DNA of 64,000 nucleotides from Scleroderma bovista (taxonomy: Eukaryota; Basidiomycota; Agaricomycetes; Boletales; Sclerodermataceae). This document shows positions 35,601 through 47,600 of the stretch, piece after piece. Both the position numbers and the translations under genes were made by a program. How positions within the stretch are numbered: the first letter of the stretch is position 1; every line of letters begins with the position of its first letter. Under the pieces are notes generated by a model. That model did no database searches, was not told where the DNA came from, and saw only the letters and a list, made by a program, of their open reading frames with translations. The stretch lies in NCBI GenBank assembly GCA_037178675.1, contig JAYMGJ010000347.1, positions 1 through 64,000 of the forward strand, read 5' to 3'.

Positions 35601-36041
35601 TCACCGGGCCAGTACAGGAGATCTGATATGACCCGTGGATGGCCGTGGGGAGCAAAGGTGAGCATTCCTCTCGGGTTGTGAAACGTCTGTGGGTGGCGTA
35701 ATAGTGAGTGCACCACCCTCGTGTTTGACGTGCAACCCTTCCGCTGCCTCGTGCAGGGGACCTCCAAGCTGTACATCAACTTCCACAGCGCTATCTAATT
35801 GAAGTCCAGAAGATGGGTTATCCGCAGTCCATGAGGAATTATCAAGTTGTAGCAAAGGAGAGGTGCAGGAAATAGGCTCTGGTACGGGTTGGGAGTGTAC
35901 ATTGCAATTCCTCCTTGATGGCATCAAAGGACGGTGGGGACCAGATCCAGAGGGAATACGATACGATGTTGTGGGATAGATAAGAGAAGAGTCGTGGGTG
36001 TCCTTGTAAGTAAATGCAAGACCACTTCGACTATAAGACAA
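35601..36041 (-). CDS. Hypothetical minus-strand exon upstream of the BCAS3-like gene
   Basis: The 146-codon frame has protein-like segments (LQLDSAVEVDVQLGGPLHEA, LHVKHEGGALTITPPTD). It may be a separate small gene or upstream exons of the BCAS3-like gene 240 bp downstream; the joining splice could not be fixed. No family recognised. Confidence 0.35.
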   Translation of the reverse strand: MSYSRSGLAFTYKDTHDSSLIYPTTSYRIPSGSGPHRPLMPSRRNCNVHSQPVPEPISCTSPLLQLDNSSWTADNPSSGLQLDSAVEVDVQLGGPLHEAAEGLHVKHEGGALTITPPTDVSQPERNAHLCSPRPSTGHIRSPVLAR

Positions 36042-37277
36042 TAAAACGAGACAGTAGGTAGAGCAATTTGTTACGGGGAATTGGCTGCTGTGGTGGTGGA
36101 ACAGGAGCAGCGCCTGTGTGACTGCCAGGTCGAGTCAGAATGATAACGCAAGCTTACCTTTTTTAGACTTCGCTGATCTTGGGGTTAGAGTCACGCAAAA
36201 GCTGCCTTTGATCAAGATTGTCTGCTAATCGCACAACTTGCACACCGGAGTTATCAGGGTGGAGGATGACTTTCGTATCCTAAATCCAGCGTATTTCATC
36301 CTGGGTCCTTTATGGCCTACAACTATGTAGTAACATCGATACACAGTCTGGGACCAGTGCACACACAAGTGAAAGGCCGTGGGTTATTCCCTGCTTACAA
36401 CACTGTTGCTGAGTTCGTTGAGTGACAATCAACAGAAAATGCTCCGAGAACATCTCCAGGACCTGCATCATCTTCTTGTTTCTAATATCAGTAATGTCAC
36501 CGCAACAGCTGCTGAATCATGATCTGATGGGCAGATGCGTCTCTCACCTCGTAGTTTACCTACATAAGAAGACATCTGAAATATTGGTCCGCGCCAAAAG
36601 CTGTCGGTTACTTCTCCACGAACGAGTTCTACCAAGTGATACACGTGCTGCATTCAAGGATCCCATGTCCCCCGGGACTGCGACATTCCATGAGCACTGC
36701 CGGACCTAGTATTGTCAATCAGAGTTGGTCGTCACCATAGCGAATTGGACCAGTAGCAGGCATCTATTCACGATTGGAGAACTCAGAACCCACCATCTTT
36801 CTCCGTTAGGGCAAACGAACGAAAGGCAACCATCTGTATCGATCAACAGACCACGACCAACTGGGATAGGTGAAACAAGATAAACACGAAACACACTTGG
36901 TCCAGGTTGTCCACGTATCCTCGCACAGTTATCCTTCGAGTTCTTTTTGTTCGCCCCTAGCTGTGCAGATAAATTAGCAGAATTCATTTCAATGAAAGTA
37001 AGTGGTTAACTGTTCGGAAACATACGTGGAAGAGTAACCTCCATTGTAAAGTCACAATCTTCAATCGATTTCGTCTAATGCACTTGCCGCAGAAGTTGCG
37101 GTGCGTCCGTCGTGGGTGTAGTGGCTATCATAGGTCGTTTTGGCTTCGGACTCGGAGAGCTCAGAGGACCTATAGCTCGGGACAATTTGAAATTTATGGA
37201 AGGTAGTAAAAAGTTTTTTTTCATAAGAAATGTACATACACTCAAAATGGATCCATGTATTTCCCTAGGAACTGTCC
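36042..37277. other. Intergenic, no supported gene
   Basis: Only short frames. The minus-strand one at 36715-36987 (VFRVYLVSPIPVGRGLL) is the most protein-like but has no neighbours or domain to support it. Confidence 0.45.
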
Positions 37278-38690
37278 TCAGTCCATGTCCATGTCACTCA
37301 TGGAAGGTATTCTGCCACTTCCACTTATTGTAACCCGATAACCCAGCTCTTCCAACCTCTTCACCGCGTGCGGTGCCAGATGTGCGCGCCTACGAAGGTA
37401 CATGGTGACAAACTCGTTGCTATACCGCGGCGGCGATGGGCTCCGTGATTCCAACATGCTCACAATCGTGTCGTCCTTGACATCCACCCCGCCATCAAAT
37501 TCCACTTGCTTCAACCAAGGCAGTAATACCTCCGCTTTCTCCTTTGTATGGGTGAGTTTCTCGAAGGTTTTCTGCGTCACCAAACTTAGCTGATCGTCGT
37601 CTGCCACGATGGCCAGTCGTTTGATGAATGGATGTGCGGATAGGATCTCGATCAGGGTATTTTCTGTATCAAGGATACACCCGATTGTCAAATCTTCGAG
37701 GGCAAGGGAGTGCGAAAGGAAAGAAGGGAGGGAGCGGCACAAGAAAGGACGGTCTCCTCTGTTACACCAACCAATGGCTAACTTGGAGAGAAGAGGTGCG
37801 CGGACGGTCTGGAGAAAGTGCAGCATGTCCATCGATCCCTGCAGTTTGAGAGAGGTCAGGCTTCCCACTACGGTCTCTCGCTTCTCCGGATTTAGTCCGT
37901 CTGTGGCAAGCATGATGTCGGCGGAGACAAGGTTTGGACAAGCTGCTAGCATGTCGAGGACGTGTATGACGGAAACATCGCAGTTAGGTAAGCTGACATG
38001 TCTGAGCCTAGCGCCGTGCAGGTACAGCAACTTGTCGTCAGCGCGAGCACCCCGTGGAAGGCCAGATAGTGACTGCTGGGTCAAGAAGGCGGTGCCTAGT
38101 GGCATTGTGAACGGGGATTTCAGCGTCGTTTTCACGCTAAGTTTTTCCAACTGGCAGAACGATGTTGCGGTGGGCGCTTCCTTCCACCAGGTCAAGTCCA
38201 CGGCAGAGAGGGTCAACTCGGCGACCCTCTTGCTGTGGGAAAGTAGGGTAGCGAGCATCTTGGTGTCTGGATGTTCCGTGAGCTCGATACTGATAAACAG
38301 AGGCACATTCTGTGTCAACGAAAGCCGAGTTTCCAAAACTCGCCAATTTCGTGGCCAGGCAAGGGATGGATGAATCTTTATGTAACTCCAGAGGCGGGGG
38401 CTGCTGTATACGAACTTCTTCCAAGACTTTGAGACCAAACTGAGCACCACTGGAAGTCGCAGCGCCTTGGTACAGGATGTATCTTCCTGTGCATTCATAA
38501 CGTAGTCGTCCAGTAGATACTGGAATATCATAAGAAGGAGTTCGGGAAGGAGGCCTTGGAGGGGATCATGGGGGTTGCGGAGACTATGAGAGGCTTCGGG
38601 TGTGGGCTGCTGTTTCTTTCTCGAGGTCGCTTTGAGGTGGGACCAAGCTATGAGGTTGCAGTGTGCCATGACACGTTTATGTCGCTTCAT
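37278..38690 (-). CDS. F-box-like protein, single exon
   Basis: The 470-aa frame starts with ATG at 38690 and has no intron. Near residues 40-90 lies an F-box-like segment (LQGLLPELLLMIFQYLLDD, LSLVSKSWKKFVYSSPRLW). It is followed by a long Leu-rich region with degenerate LRR periodicity (LRHVSLPNCDVSVIHVLDML, LEDLTIGCILDTENTLIEIL, IKRLAIVADDD). In Agaricomycetes such F-box/LRR proteins form large families thought to recruit substrates to SCF ubiquitin ligases; the target here is unknown. The gene is intact. Confidence 0.85.
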   Translation of the reverse strand: MKRHKRVMAHCNLIAWSHLKATSRKKQQPTPEASHSLRNPHDPLQGLLPELLLMIFQYLLDDYVMNAQEDTSCTKALRLPVVLSLVSKSWKKFVYSSPRLWSYIKIHPSLAWPRNWRVLETRLSLTQNVPLFISIELTEHPDTKMLATLLSHSKRVAELTLSAVDLTWWKEAPTATSFCQLEKLSVKTTLKSPFTMPLGTAFLTQQSLSGLPRGARADDKLLYLHGARLRHVSLPNCDVSVIHVLDMLAACPNLVSADIMLATDGLNPEKRETVVGSLTSLKLQGSMDMLHFLQTVRAPLLSKLAIGWCNRGDRPFLCRSLPSFLSHSLALEDLTIGCILDTENTLIEILSAHPFIKRLAIVADDDQLSLVTQKTFEKLTHTKEKAEVLLPWLKQVEFDGGVDVKDDTIVSMLESRSPSPPRYSNEFVTMYLRRRAHLAPHAVKRLEELGYRVTISGSGRIPSMSDMDMD

Positions 38691-39176
38691 GAGAGCGCCT
38701 GCGAGGGTTGCGTCAGAAACAGGGTTCTAGCAGTCTACTCAGGAAGTGGCGGCGATGGATGGTGCCTCTGCTATCTCCTCACTTCCCTCGTAAATTATAT
38801 ATCAGGGACCTACCAAGCATTGTGTAGTGCTTGTAGATGGGATGAGATGAGCGTTGTGAAGGGTTTGTGCTTGATAGGGGAAGTTTATGAATGTCCTTAA
38901 TAGGGGAAGTCGTTCGACATGCACTAATATTTGGCCTGAGCGTACATAAGGACTACAAACCGTGTCGGATCACCGAACAAGATTGATAGGCGATCTTTAC
39001 GTCGTAGTTTGTTGCCATCGTCCACAAAAGTAATGTGTTTAGTGGATTGATCATCTATTTAGCTGAATAAATTGTACAGAGGCTGCGGAGGTAGCTACAC
39101 ACGCCAGTTTGTTCGTCCCAACTTGGGTCGTTCAAATAAATCGCCCTGCGAACTGTTTGGAATATACAACATTCGT
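38691..39176. other. Intergenic, no supported gene
   Basis: Nothing recognisable. Probably the promoter side of the F-box gene and the 3' flank of MTAP, both on the minus strand. Confidence 0.5.
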
Positions 39177-40319
39177 CTAATTTGCCACATCGTTAGAACC
39201 AAAGTATTCCGGTAGGATGTACGCGAGCTTCTTGTCATCCTCCTCGCTCCGCTTTCCGTGACTAGGCATTATCGAATACTTCATGCATCCCTTTTCCTCG
39301 TCGATAATGTCCCCCTGTACCGTCGCCAAGTGCAAGTCTTCCAAGACGGAAGCAGCAATGTGTCGCGCAGTCTCCGCGTTCGCCTTGAGTGTCTCGTGGA
39401 CCTGTGTCACAGTAACGGCTTCCGCGTGCGGCCGCCAGGAATCGTAATCTGTAGCTGATGCGATCAGGGCGTAGCTGAACGAGTGAATGGTGATCAACGT
39501 ATATTCGCCGCCTAAGTGGCAGCTACATACCTGATTTCGGCCTCGCGAGCGAGCTTTGCCTCAGGGAGCACGCTCATATTGATCAGATCGCCGCCCCAGC
39601 TTCTATACATTATACTCTCCGCGCGAGTCGAGAATTGTGGGCCCTCCATGCATATAATGCATTTGTCCTTGTGCAATGCGACACCATTTCCCTGCTCCTT
39701 CAGTGCCTTCTCAACTTCGACTTCGAGCCAGCGTACAAGCTTCATGCCGAACGGATCGCCAAACGCAGCATGCGCAACAACGCGCGTGCCATCGAAAAAG
39801 CTTCCGGGGCGTATGCCCTTGGTTCTGTCGATAATTTGTGTAGGAATAGCGACGTGGCCAGGGACGATTTCTTCCCGGAGTGATCCTACAGAGCTGAATG
39901 CGATGATGGCGCGAACGCCTAGAGATTTGAGGGCGGCAATATTAGCGCGAGATGGGACTGCGGAGGGGGAGATGTCGTGGTTTTTTCCATGACGAGCCAG
40001 GAAGGCGACTTTGGTGCCGGATTGTAGGGAACAGATATTGATGGGCGAGGAGGGGTGTCCCCATGGCTGTGAAAATCAAGGATGGATTAGTGAATTTGAG
40101 GGATGGGGTGGAGAATGGCTCACAGTGTTTGGGTTTACCGTCTCTCTGCAGAGGTGATGGTGATGAGTGCGAAGAGTAATGAATGGATCGAAATGGCTCA
40201 CATGTGGGTGAGATTGTCTAAATGATACAGACCGGTCCCGCCGATCACGCCAATGAGCACTGAACCATACCCTCAGCGTTATAAACTTTTGGGAAACGCA
40301 AAGTCTCACCGTCATGCAT
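39177..40319 (-). CDS. S-methyl-5'-thioadenosine phosphorylase (MTAP)
   Basis: Exons 40319-40310, 40259-40202, 40145-40124, 40066-39531 and 39474-39177 (924 nt, 307 aa); all phases fit, including a 10-nt first exon and a 22-nt third exon. The enzyme cleaves methylthioadenosine with phosphate to adenine and methylthioribose-1-phosphate in methionine salvage. Motifs: [17 protein letters not shown], phosphate-binding [65 protein letters not shown] and ATDYDSW. Length and order match the family, with no disabling change. Human MTAP is cytosolic and trimeric; a cytosolic location is inferred here. Confidence 0.95.
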
Positions 40320-40866
40320 ACTGAACTCAAGTCGATAGGTATTAAGAGTCGATGCTGCGCTGGCAGGTGTTATCGGATTTCACACGCTACCACGCTGGGC
40401 GAATTGGCAGGACCATGCGATGAAGGTACAAGGCACAGTGGCTACGAACTATTTATCTGTACCTAGAACAACTAACACTAATGAATATGACATAATCGTT
40501 CGACACGTAGCAACAAATATTCTGACAGCAAGACGGTTGATCGGGAGATGTGAGCAAACTTGTGGCCGTGCGATCTAATCTATTAGACGCCCAGCAACTT
40601 CACCAAGTACTAATATTTGTGGAGGAAGTGGTAAAGCACGAAGAATTTAATTTGTAAAGGCAATCACTTTGACCGATGCTGTAGTAATATAAAATGCGTC
40701 GATAACAGGGGTACCGTAGGTATATTTGATATAGGATCCACATACAACAAGGACAGCGAGCGAGCGAAAGTGCCAACCGTTGCCGTCGTTCATTAATACA
40801 GGCAACGAAGCAGTACTTACCGAGAGCCACGAACGCCAGCGCAAGTGGCTTCGGAGGTAGAAGTCC
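40320..40866. other. Intergenic, no supported gene
   Basis: Lies between the MTAP start and the SH3 gene stop. Short frames at 40600-40907 are incidental. Confidence 0.5.
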
Positions 40867-41982
40867 TCAGGTCTCCTCTGCGTCTTCCTCGGCATCGAGC
40901 CCCACAAGCTCCAGATAGCTCTCTGGGACTAGCGCGTGTATACCGTTGTCCTTGAGTCCCTCTTTGACAACGACGGCCCATCCGACTCCACCACCTCTTC
41001 CGATCACTCGCACCAATTGCTCCTCCTCTAGTTTCATCTCTGCTGTGCCCTCAGGTTCGAAGGGGTACAGTGCGCGGTATATGCCTGGCAAGAGAACATC
41101 ATCGACCTCTTCATCGTCATCCCTCTCTGAGAGATCTTCTTTGGCATCAACATATTCTGACTTCCCCTCGTCCTCCTCTCCCTCAGTTTCGTCTTCATTA
41201 ACATAAACCTCCGGTTCGTCCGTGAAATTACGGTCCAGCTCCGATTGGCTGGGTACACTTATACCCATGGTTTTCATAGGCAAGTCCCACCCTCGCCCGA
41301 ACCCCCATTGGAATGCACTCCATCCATTTGGCTCGTCCTCCCAGCCAGCCTGGTCGTTATCCTCTGAGCTCGTAGTAGACGATGCAGTCGACGACGTCGA
41401 TAAGTTTGCACGCAAACGCAGCTTCCTCGCGAGCACTTTCGGCTGATTGGGACGTGGTGCATGCGGGCCACCGCCTGTGAAGCGCGGGTCCGAGGTGGAA
41501 TAGGCATAGTCGCGTATTCTGATGAGCACTTCCGCGGGTGGCCCATCGCCTTCCCTGGACTCTGCAACTGCAGGCATAGCCAGGATGTCTTTGGATCGAC
41601 GCACGCTAGGCGCGCGTGAGAGGGGCGTGCCGGCCGGAGCGAGCGATCCGATTCCCAGAACGCCTGATGGCGGTCGTGAAACTGAGCCACTGGTGCTAGA
41701 GGGTGGCCGCGATCGTGCAGATGAGGAGGAACGCGATAGACCAGAGGCACGGCGGGATATAGCGGGGGATGGGGGTGCTGGGCGGGAGGATGTAAGAGAC
41801 ATTGCTGATTGGGTGCTTAGTCTATGTTCGTCGCGTGCTGGGGGGTGGCAGCTGCGATGGTGGTCCTTGTTACTGTCGCCTTCGGGGCGGCGCTGGGGCG
41901 TCGTCGGTGTGTTTGCGGTCGTGCCAGTCCAGCCTACAAAGCTCAACATTGCTGATTTACCTTGCTTGACGAGGGTTGTCAT
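40867..41982 (-). CDS. SH3-domain protein, possibly NBP2-like
   Basis: A single frame of 371 aa from the ATG at 41982 (MTTLVKQGKSAML); the frame is open further upstream but only from a GTG. The N-terminal 120 residues are Ser/Arg/Pro-rich and probably disordered. A charged middle (VYVNEDETEGEEDEG) precedes a C-terminal SH3 domain: YRALYPFEPEGTAEMKLEEE, VRVIGRGGGVGWAVVV, GIHALVPESYLELV. The ALYxF, GxGW and PxxYLE positions are right for Pro-peptide binding. SH3 proteins with EGTAEM are seen in the Nbp2 group, which bridges phosphatases and MAP kinases in yeast; that assignment is tentative. Confidence 0.8.
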   Translation of the reverse strand: MTTLVKQGKSAMLSFVGWTGTTANTPTTPQRRPEGDSNKDHHRSCHPPARDEHRLSTQSAMSLTSSRPAPPSPAISRRASGLSRSSSSARSRPPSSTSGSVSRPPSGVLGIGSLAPAGTPLSRAPSVRRSKDILAMPAVAESREGDGPPAEVLIRIRDYAYSTSDPRFTGGGPHAPRPNQPKVLARKLRLRANLSTSSTASSTTSSEDNDQAGWEDEPNGWSAFQWGFGRGWDLPMKTMGISVPSQSELDRNFTDEPEVYVNEDETEGEEDEGKSEYVDAKEDLSERDDDEEVDDVLLPGIYRALYPFEPEGTAEMKLEEEQLVRVIGRGGGVGWAVVVKEGLKDNGIHALVPESYLELVGLDAEEDAEET

Positions 41983-43507
41983 TGAAACATCGAGTTCGAC
42001 CCGTGGGACAATTTTTCGATTTTTCTCCACTCCAAAAATAAGAGACTTGGGAATGTGCCTGTTTCAAATTCAGCATAAACACAACACCTCCGATGACTGG
42101 GCATATCATGCTAAGTACCACAGACCAGGACATCGAGTGTTCATGACTATGGCTATAGACCACCCTACTCCTATTTCATTCCAGGACATACTTGGCCACA
42201 AGTCGGGACTCGGGAACATGTATCTGCGTACACCCAGGGAGATGGTCATCGTCAGTGTGCTGATTTAAATTGTCTGTGAGCCCTGCAGCCTGTTTGTCGG
42301 ATTTTCCATATGTTTCTCGTACATCGTTTACTTATGCTCGTCAGTTCGACGAACGTAGAGATAGAAGTGTTGCAGGGTGATTACCGAATGAGGTGCTTCG
42401 AGGAGATATCGAGAAGACCTCTTATTAAATACGTAGTAAGTAGTTCGAGCAACCTCTTTGTGGACGTGCCAGTCGAGCCAAACTAGGTCCCCCTCCGTCA
42501 GTTCTACTCTATCCCGTCCGTTTACTGTTTTAAAACAGATTGCAAGCAGCTCTTGGGATTCTGGCCCAATGCACTCCGAGCTCGCCCCAAGGGTCGACAA
42601 AAAGTCGGGCCTTCACTAATTTTGCCTACATCTGCTTGCGTTTTTACAATACGACACCGATGTTGTCCTTCAAATTTTTGAGGGTTGCCTACGGGAGACT
42701 ACCGATGTTGGTCAACCCACTCCAACAAGGCCTTGGATTAATAACTGAAATGTTTGGACCACTATGCAGCGGACGTGTACCTGCGTACATAGGGGTGCGC
42801 CTCGAAACATCGCCGAAGCACGCACCATGGCACCGGAGGTACGATTCGCAACGAAATGGTTGAGTTACAGAGAGATAGCGCATAGTACGCCACGCATGAC
42901 GGTCTTAGTGAAGCTGAACCCGCAGGCCTATCCTTCACAAGCATTGGACATACGAGTAGTCGTTGAGAAAAGAATGAAGACACTAGCGAGAACTATGAAT
43001 GATGAGTATGTATCCTCTCGGATGGGCTGCTCGTGAAGACTGAATGGTGAAAATGCCAGTGGTGAGGGTAAGACGCCCGATCAGGCAGGCAGCCACCATC
43101 AACGGAGCGCTAACGAAACCCGAAATCACTTGCTATAATGGCCCTTAGTCTATGATCCACATGGATGTTCGAGAGCCCACGGGGAACAGATAAATTGTAG
43201 TTTCCCAAACCCAAACCCTGATAATCGCAGATGAGTCATTCAAAACTTGACAACTCGGTTGACCACGCTAAGTACCGAGGTGAACTTGCTCCTTCGTTGT
43301 CTCCCGTAGGCAGGTCCAAAATATGTATATGAGGTGGAATTGGCTGGTGAGTAGGAGAGCCGAGATTATTATATAGCAGTGCTCTGGACGTATGCAAGCG
43401 AGAATGACATAGTACCAGGCCGCCAAAGACAAGACCGAGTCATAAGCGAGGGGCCTTGCCTCCATATAATCACCTTGCCATGCTTGCCAGGTGTGAACTA
43501 CTTTGAA
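41983..43507. other. Intergenic, no supported gene
   Basis: About 1.5 kb. Frames at 42540-43036 (plus) and 42328-42983 (minus) show no domain, no splice continuation and no start context worth calling. Confidence 0.5.
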
Positions 43508-44588
43508 TCAGTTATGGTACGAGTCGACAACAGTCCCGATCTTCATCTCTTCCGCACGAGACACCACCAAGTGCGTGATGGCGACATCCTGTAGTCCGAT
43601 ACCTACCGACTTGAAGACGGTAACGTCGCCAGACAGTCTGACCTGTTCGCATAGCGATGACACAGGTGCTACTGTGCTACCGCAGTCGGGGTCCTCCACC
43701 AACGTACCGATCTCGACCATTTGGTCGGCATGTACTCCCTCGGGAGGGCATGCCTCAGCAGAGTCGACCACGATCGTCCTGGCGCGTCTGATAACCCTTT
43801 CATCGACCTCGATCATACCCTGCTTGTAGCTACCGACCAGATTGAAATGGGTCCCTGGGGATACCCATTCGGACGAGATGAGCGGCGCAGTGGCAGGCGT
43901 TGCTGTGCAAATGACGTCCGCATGCTCAACGGCACTTTTCACGCTCTCTGTCTCGGCCAACGTCGAGCTGTCAAACATGACCGAGGGATGGGATTGGCGA
44001 AGTGCAGCCAAGAGGTTGTCTAGACGAGCGTTCTGAGTCCGGTTGATGATGGTACACCGCTTGAGCGAGGGAAATGCGCGGATATGGAGGTGTGTATGCG
44101 CTTCGATCTGTCTTCCGGCGCCGAATGCAACCAAAGACGTAGGTTGCTTGGCAAGTAGGAGGCGTGTTGCTAGGACAGAGCCTATGGATGCACAAAGTCC
44201 AGCACTGCCTAGCAGTGTGTTGGAGAGGTCCTGGATGATACTCACCAGCAGCATTTCTTAACGCAGTCAACGTGCTCGCATTGACAATTGCCCTCGCACG
44301 ACCAGTTTCCTCGTCCAGCAGAACCGTCGACGCAGGCAGACCACGCATATCTACCGGAGAGGTCGGTACGGATACCACCTTGACTGCTGTCCCGATGCGA
44401 TCGAGTCGCGAGGGCATGAAAAGTGCGGTGTGCTGGGGCATGTGAATGCTTGTTCGGTGCGGGGATGCGTGACCTGATCTGGAGGAGAGACTGCGAAAGA
44501 CGGAAGCCATGAGAAGTTCAAGTTCATTTGGCCTGAGGGTTGAAATAACCGCGTTCACATCTTGGGCGGAAAGGACGAGCAGCGACAT
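43508..44588 (-). CDS. Ornithine cyclodeaminase / mu-crystallin family protein
   Basis: Exons 44588-44246 and 44208-43508 (1044 nt, 347 aa) joined by a 37-nt intron; the phase fits and the joined NAAGSAG stretch matches the family. Features: substrate-side HMPQHTALFMPSRL and GTAVKVVSVPTSP, DEETGRARAIVNASTLTALR, then the NAD(P)-binding LVAFGAGRQIEAHTHLHI and HADVICTATPATAPLI. The family includes ornithine cyclodeaminases, amino-acid dehydrogenases and ketimine reductases; the real substrate cannot be told from sequence. The start lies 75 bp downstream of the RFC1 stop on the same strand, so the two are tightly packed. Intact. Confidence 0.9.
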
Positions 44589-44663
44589 GGTAGAACATCA
44601 AAGTAGTAGTGTGTTATTACGAAAACCCAAATATAAATTCAATACTCCGCTTTTGCAACACGT

Positions 44664-47600
44664 CTCACCCCTTCGCTTTCGACTTACCCTTCGACTTACC
44701 CTGCAAAGCACCCTTCCCCTTGCTCGCCTTACTCACAATCAGCTTATCACCACCAATATCCTCGTCGTCGCCCGGTTTCTTCGTCTCATCGTCCGAGGCA
44801 TCTGCAATCTCGTCATCCACCTGTGCCATCGCCGAGTGTCAGCATCCTGCGTACGGGGTAGAGGAGGCGAACACATACATCATAGGCCTCCTCAAGATCT
44901 GGTGCAGCCCCACTACCGACTTTCTTTGGTGCCTTGCCCAGATCCACGGCCTTATGGAACGCAATCGGGTGTTCGCTCGCATTATACCTGTATCACGATC
45001 AGCCTCACGCCCTTCGCAGTGACAATAAACTGCACTGACTTTCTCGTGAATGCCGACTTTGTCCCAGACGCAATCTTCTTCAACACCAAATCATCCTTAT
45101 ACGTATCCACGCCCAGCTCGACGACCGTGTCCCAGTCATCGCGGGACAGGTAATATGTGTCCATACGGCTGATCACGTCATCGACAGCATTCTTCATCCA
45201 CACCATACACATCAGCATTCAGTAACACACGGTGCATGACAAAGACGCGACGCACCGCACCATCCTCCACGAGCGGCCGCACAATATGTGAATACATCGC
45301 AGGCACGTAGGACTGTCTTATCTCCGTCCTGTCCCCAGACACCACGAGTCGCATGCGTACTTGGATATCGCTCAGCTGGCGCGCGAGTCTGTTCTGCTTC
45401 GAGTTCTGCCCGAGCCACCTAATGACGTAGGAGGATGGGTGAATTGGTATTTAAAAATAATATAATAAATTCGTGAAATACTCACTGCGGGAAGGAGATC
45501 CCAGTGGGACCTACATAGCCCATGCCCCCACCGTATACAAAGGAGGCGGGGCGGACGGTGGAACATACGGCATGTAGGGGCATCAGCGACCAGTGCTGCT
45601 CCGACCTCAATACGTACAAGGGTTGTGGATGAGCGTGACTCAGTAAGCGAATAGGCGACAATCGTACCCATGTATCGCCGCATCCACAAGATCCCCATCT
45701 GATATCGAAGATGCAGCTTTATCCATGAGCTGCAGCTGCTTCAACATCTTCGGAGGGCCGTCGAGATCACGCGCTCTTGCAGGCTGTGTTTTGAGATAGT
45801 TTTCCTAAAACACATGTTACCCAATGTGAACTCTATAAGCGAACGCAACCTCAGGATATACGAAAAGCGCACCTGCATAAACAAGGGCACAAACGAATGG
45901 TCATGGAAATATAACTCCATCTTATCCCCAAGTGTCTCCCGCGCAGTACGTGAGAAGAGGTATGGACCGAGTATTTTACCCGTCACATCGAATGGTGTCA
46001 GGATGGAGTGTTTCTCATTCGCTTTGGCGCTGTAAATTCGTCAGTAAGTGAACTAGTCAGGCAAGGCGAGAAAGAACGCACAGACTCTTCCCCTCATCAA
46101 AGGTCATCGTCTCATTCGATATCCGCCACGTCGATAGCATATTTAGGATCTGACGGATATCTGACTGTGCACCTTCAATGAGTTGATCAAGTACATTTGC
46201 GGGGATCTTCATTTTTTCCCTGAAAATGCCTTCAGCTCTGTGGAATGGCCCTCATTACAGAGGGGAACTCACTTGTATGCGATTGTAAGCATGCGCGACC
46301 GGATCGCGTTCGCTTCTGGTCTGTCAGGGTATCAAGACACGCATGTCACGCAACATATTACGGGCACTCACCTTCTGAACTGCATCTTGAAAGCGACATT
46401 GGTTAGTGGCTTCAACTTGATCGCACCCCCATCATTCGCGATGCATATAATTGGTATCTACCCACCCGTTGCAGATGGTCGGCGCAACTCACACAACGGA
46501 TAAATCGCGCACCTTGGTCTTCTTGATGAGCGTACTGAGTGCACCTACACCGCCTCTATCACCCGCAGACATCCCGTCTACTTCGTCCATAATAAGACAC
46601 GTCCGATCTGTAATCGTGACACCTAAGGCATTGGTCGCCTGCATCCCATCAGTGCCCCAATCGCGACAACGACGATAGCAGGGAGAGGACCAAGCTACAC
46701 ACCTCCTTGCCCCCTATCCACCCATCCAATGACCGGTTCCCTACGTCAACCACTGCTTCCACAAGTTTCTTACTCCTTGTATCGCTTGCATTCATCTCAA
46801 CAGGTGTGTACCCCTCGAGCCGTGCACAAAGGTGTGCAGTCGTCGTTTTGCCAATACCAGGGGGACCGGTGAGGAGTACTGCACGGAAGATGTTCATGCC
46901 AGATTTTCCGGGTTTTTTAAAGGAGGATTTGAAACTGACTGGCCTATACATGCGTAGTCGTCTTAGTGGAAGAGGAAGGATGAAGATGAAGGCGTACATA
47001 CCAGTCTTGTAGCCATTGTCGCAACTTTTCTATTTGTCCCTTGTTCCCGCATATCTCTTTCAGATTCTGTGGTGCATAGCGTGATGTCCAGAGCTGGGTC
47101 GAAGCGTCGGGCTTCGAACTGCCCACCCACCATCATCAGAACACTCCAAATGAAAACGAGTCCTATAAACCAAGCTACCCACCTTCCGGCCGTGGCTTCC
47201 TTTTTCTCCCGCTTCTCCATCTCCCTCGCAGCATTCCTAATGGCTTGCTCCTCCTTTTCCATTTTCTTACGTGTCTTCTCATCCAACGCACTAGCACCCG
47301 AAGAACCTGCCCCACCTACGCCGCTCGGCCCGACACGCGTCCCAATCAACTCCAGAAACTCGTCCTCCGAGAGCGTACATAGTCCGTGTTTCTTGATTGC
47401 CGCTACTTTGGATGGACCGGCATTTTCACCGAGGATGACGAAGGATGTTTTGGATGAGGGTTGGAGTGTTACACGGCTGTAAGAGCGACCACGATCGCGC
47501 GCAGTTATGTAACAATACCAGCATATGTGCATCAGCGAGGGGAAACGCCAGCAATCCAACAACGCACCCCCCGAAGCGCTTCGCAAGGTCAATAGCCTCG

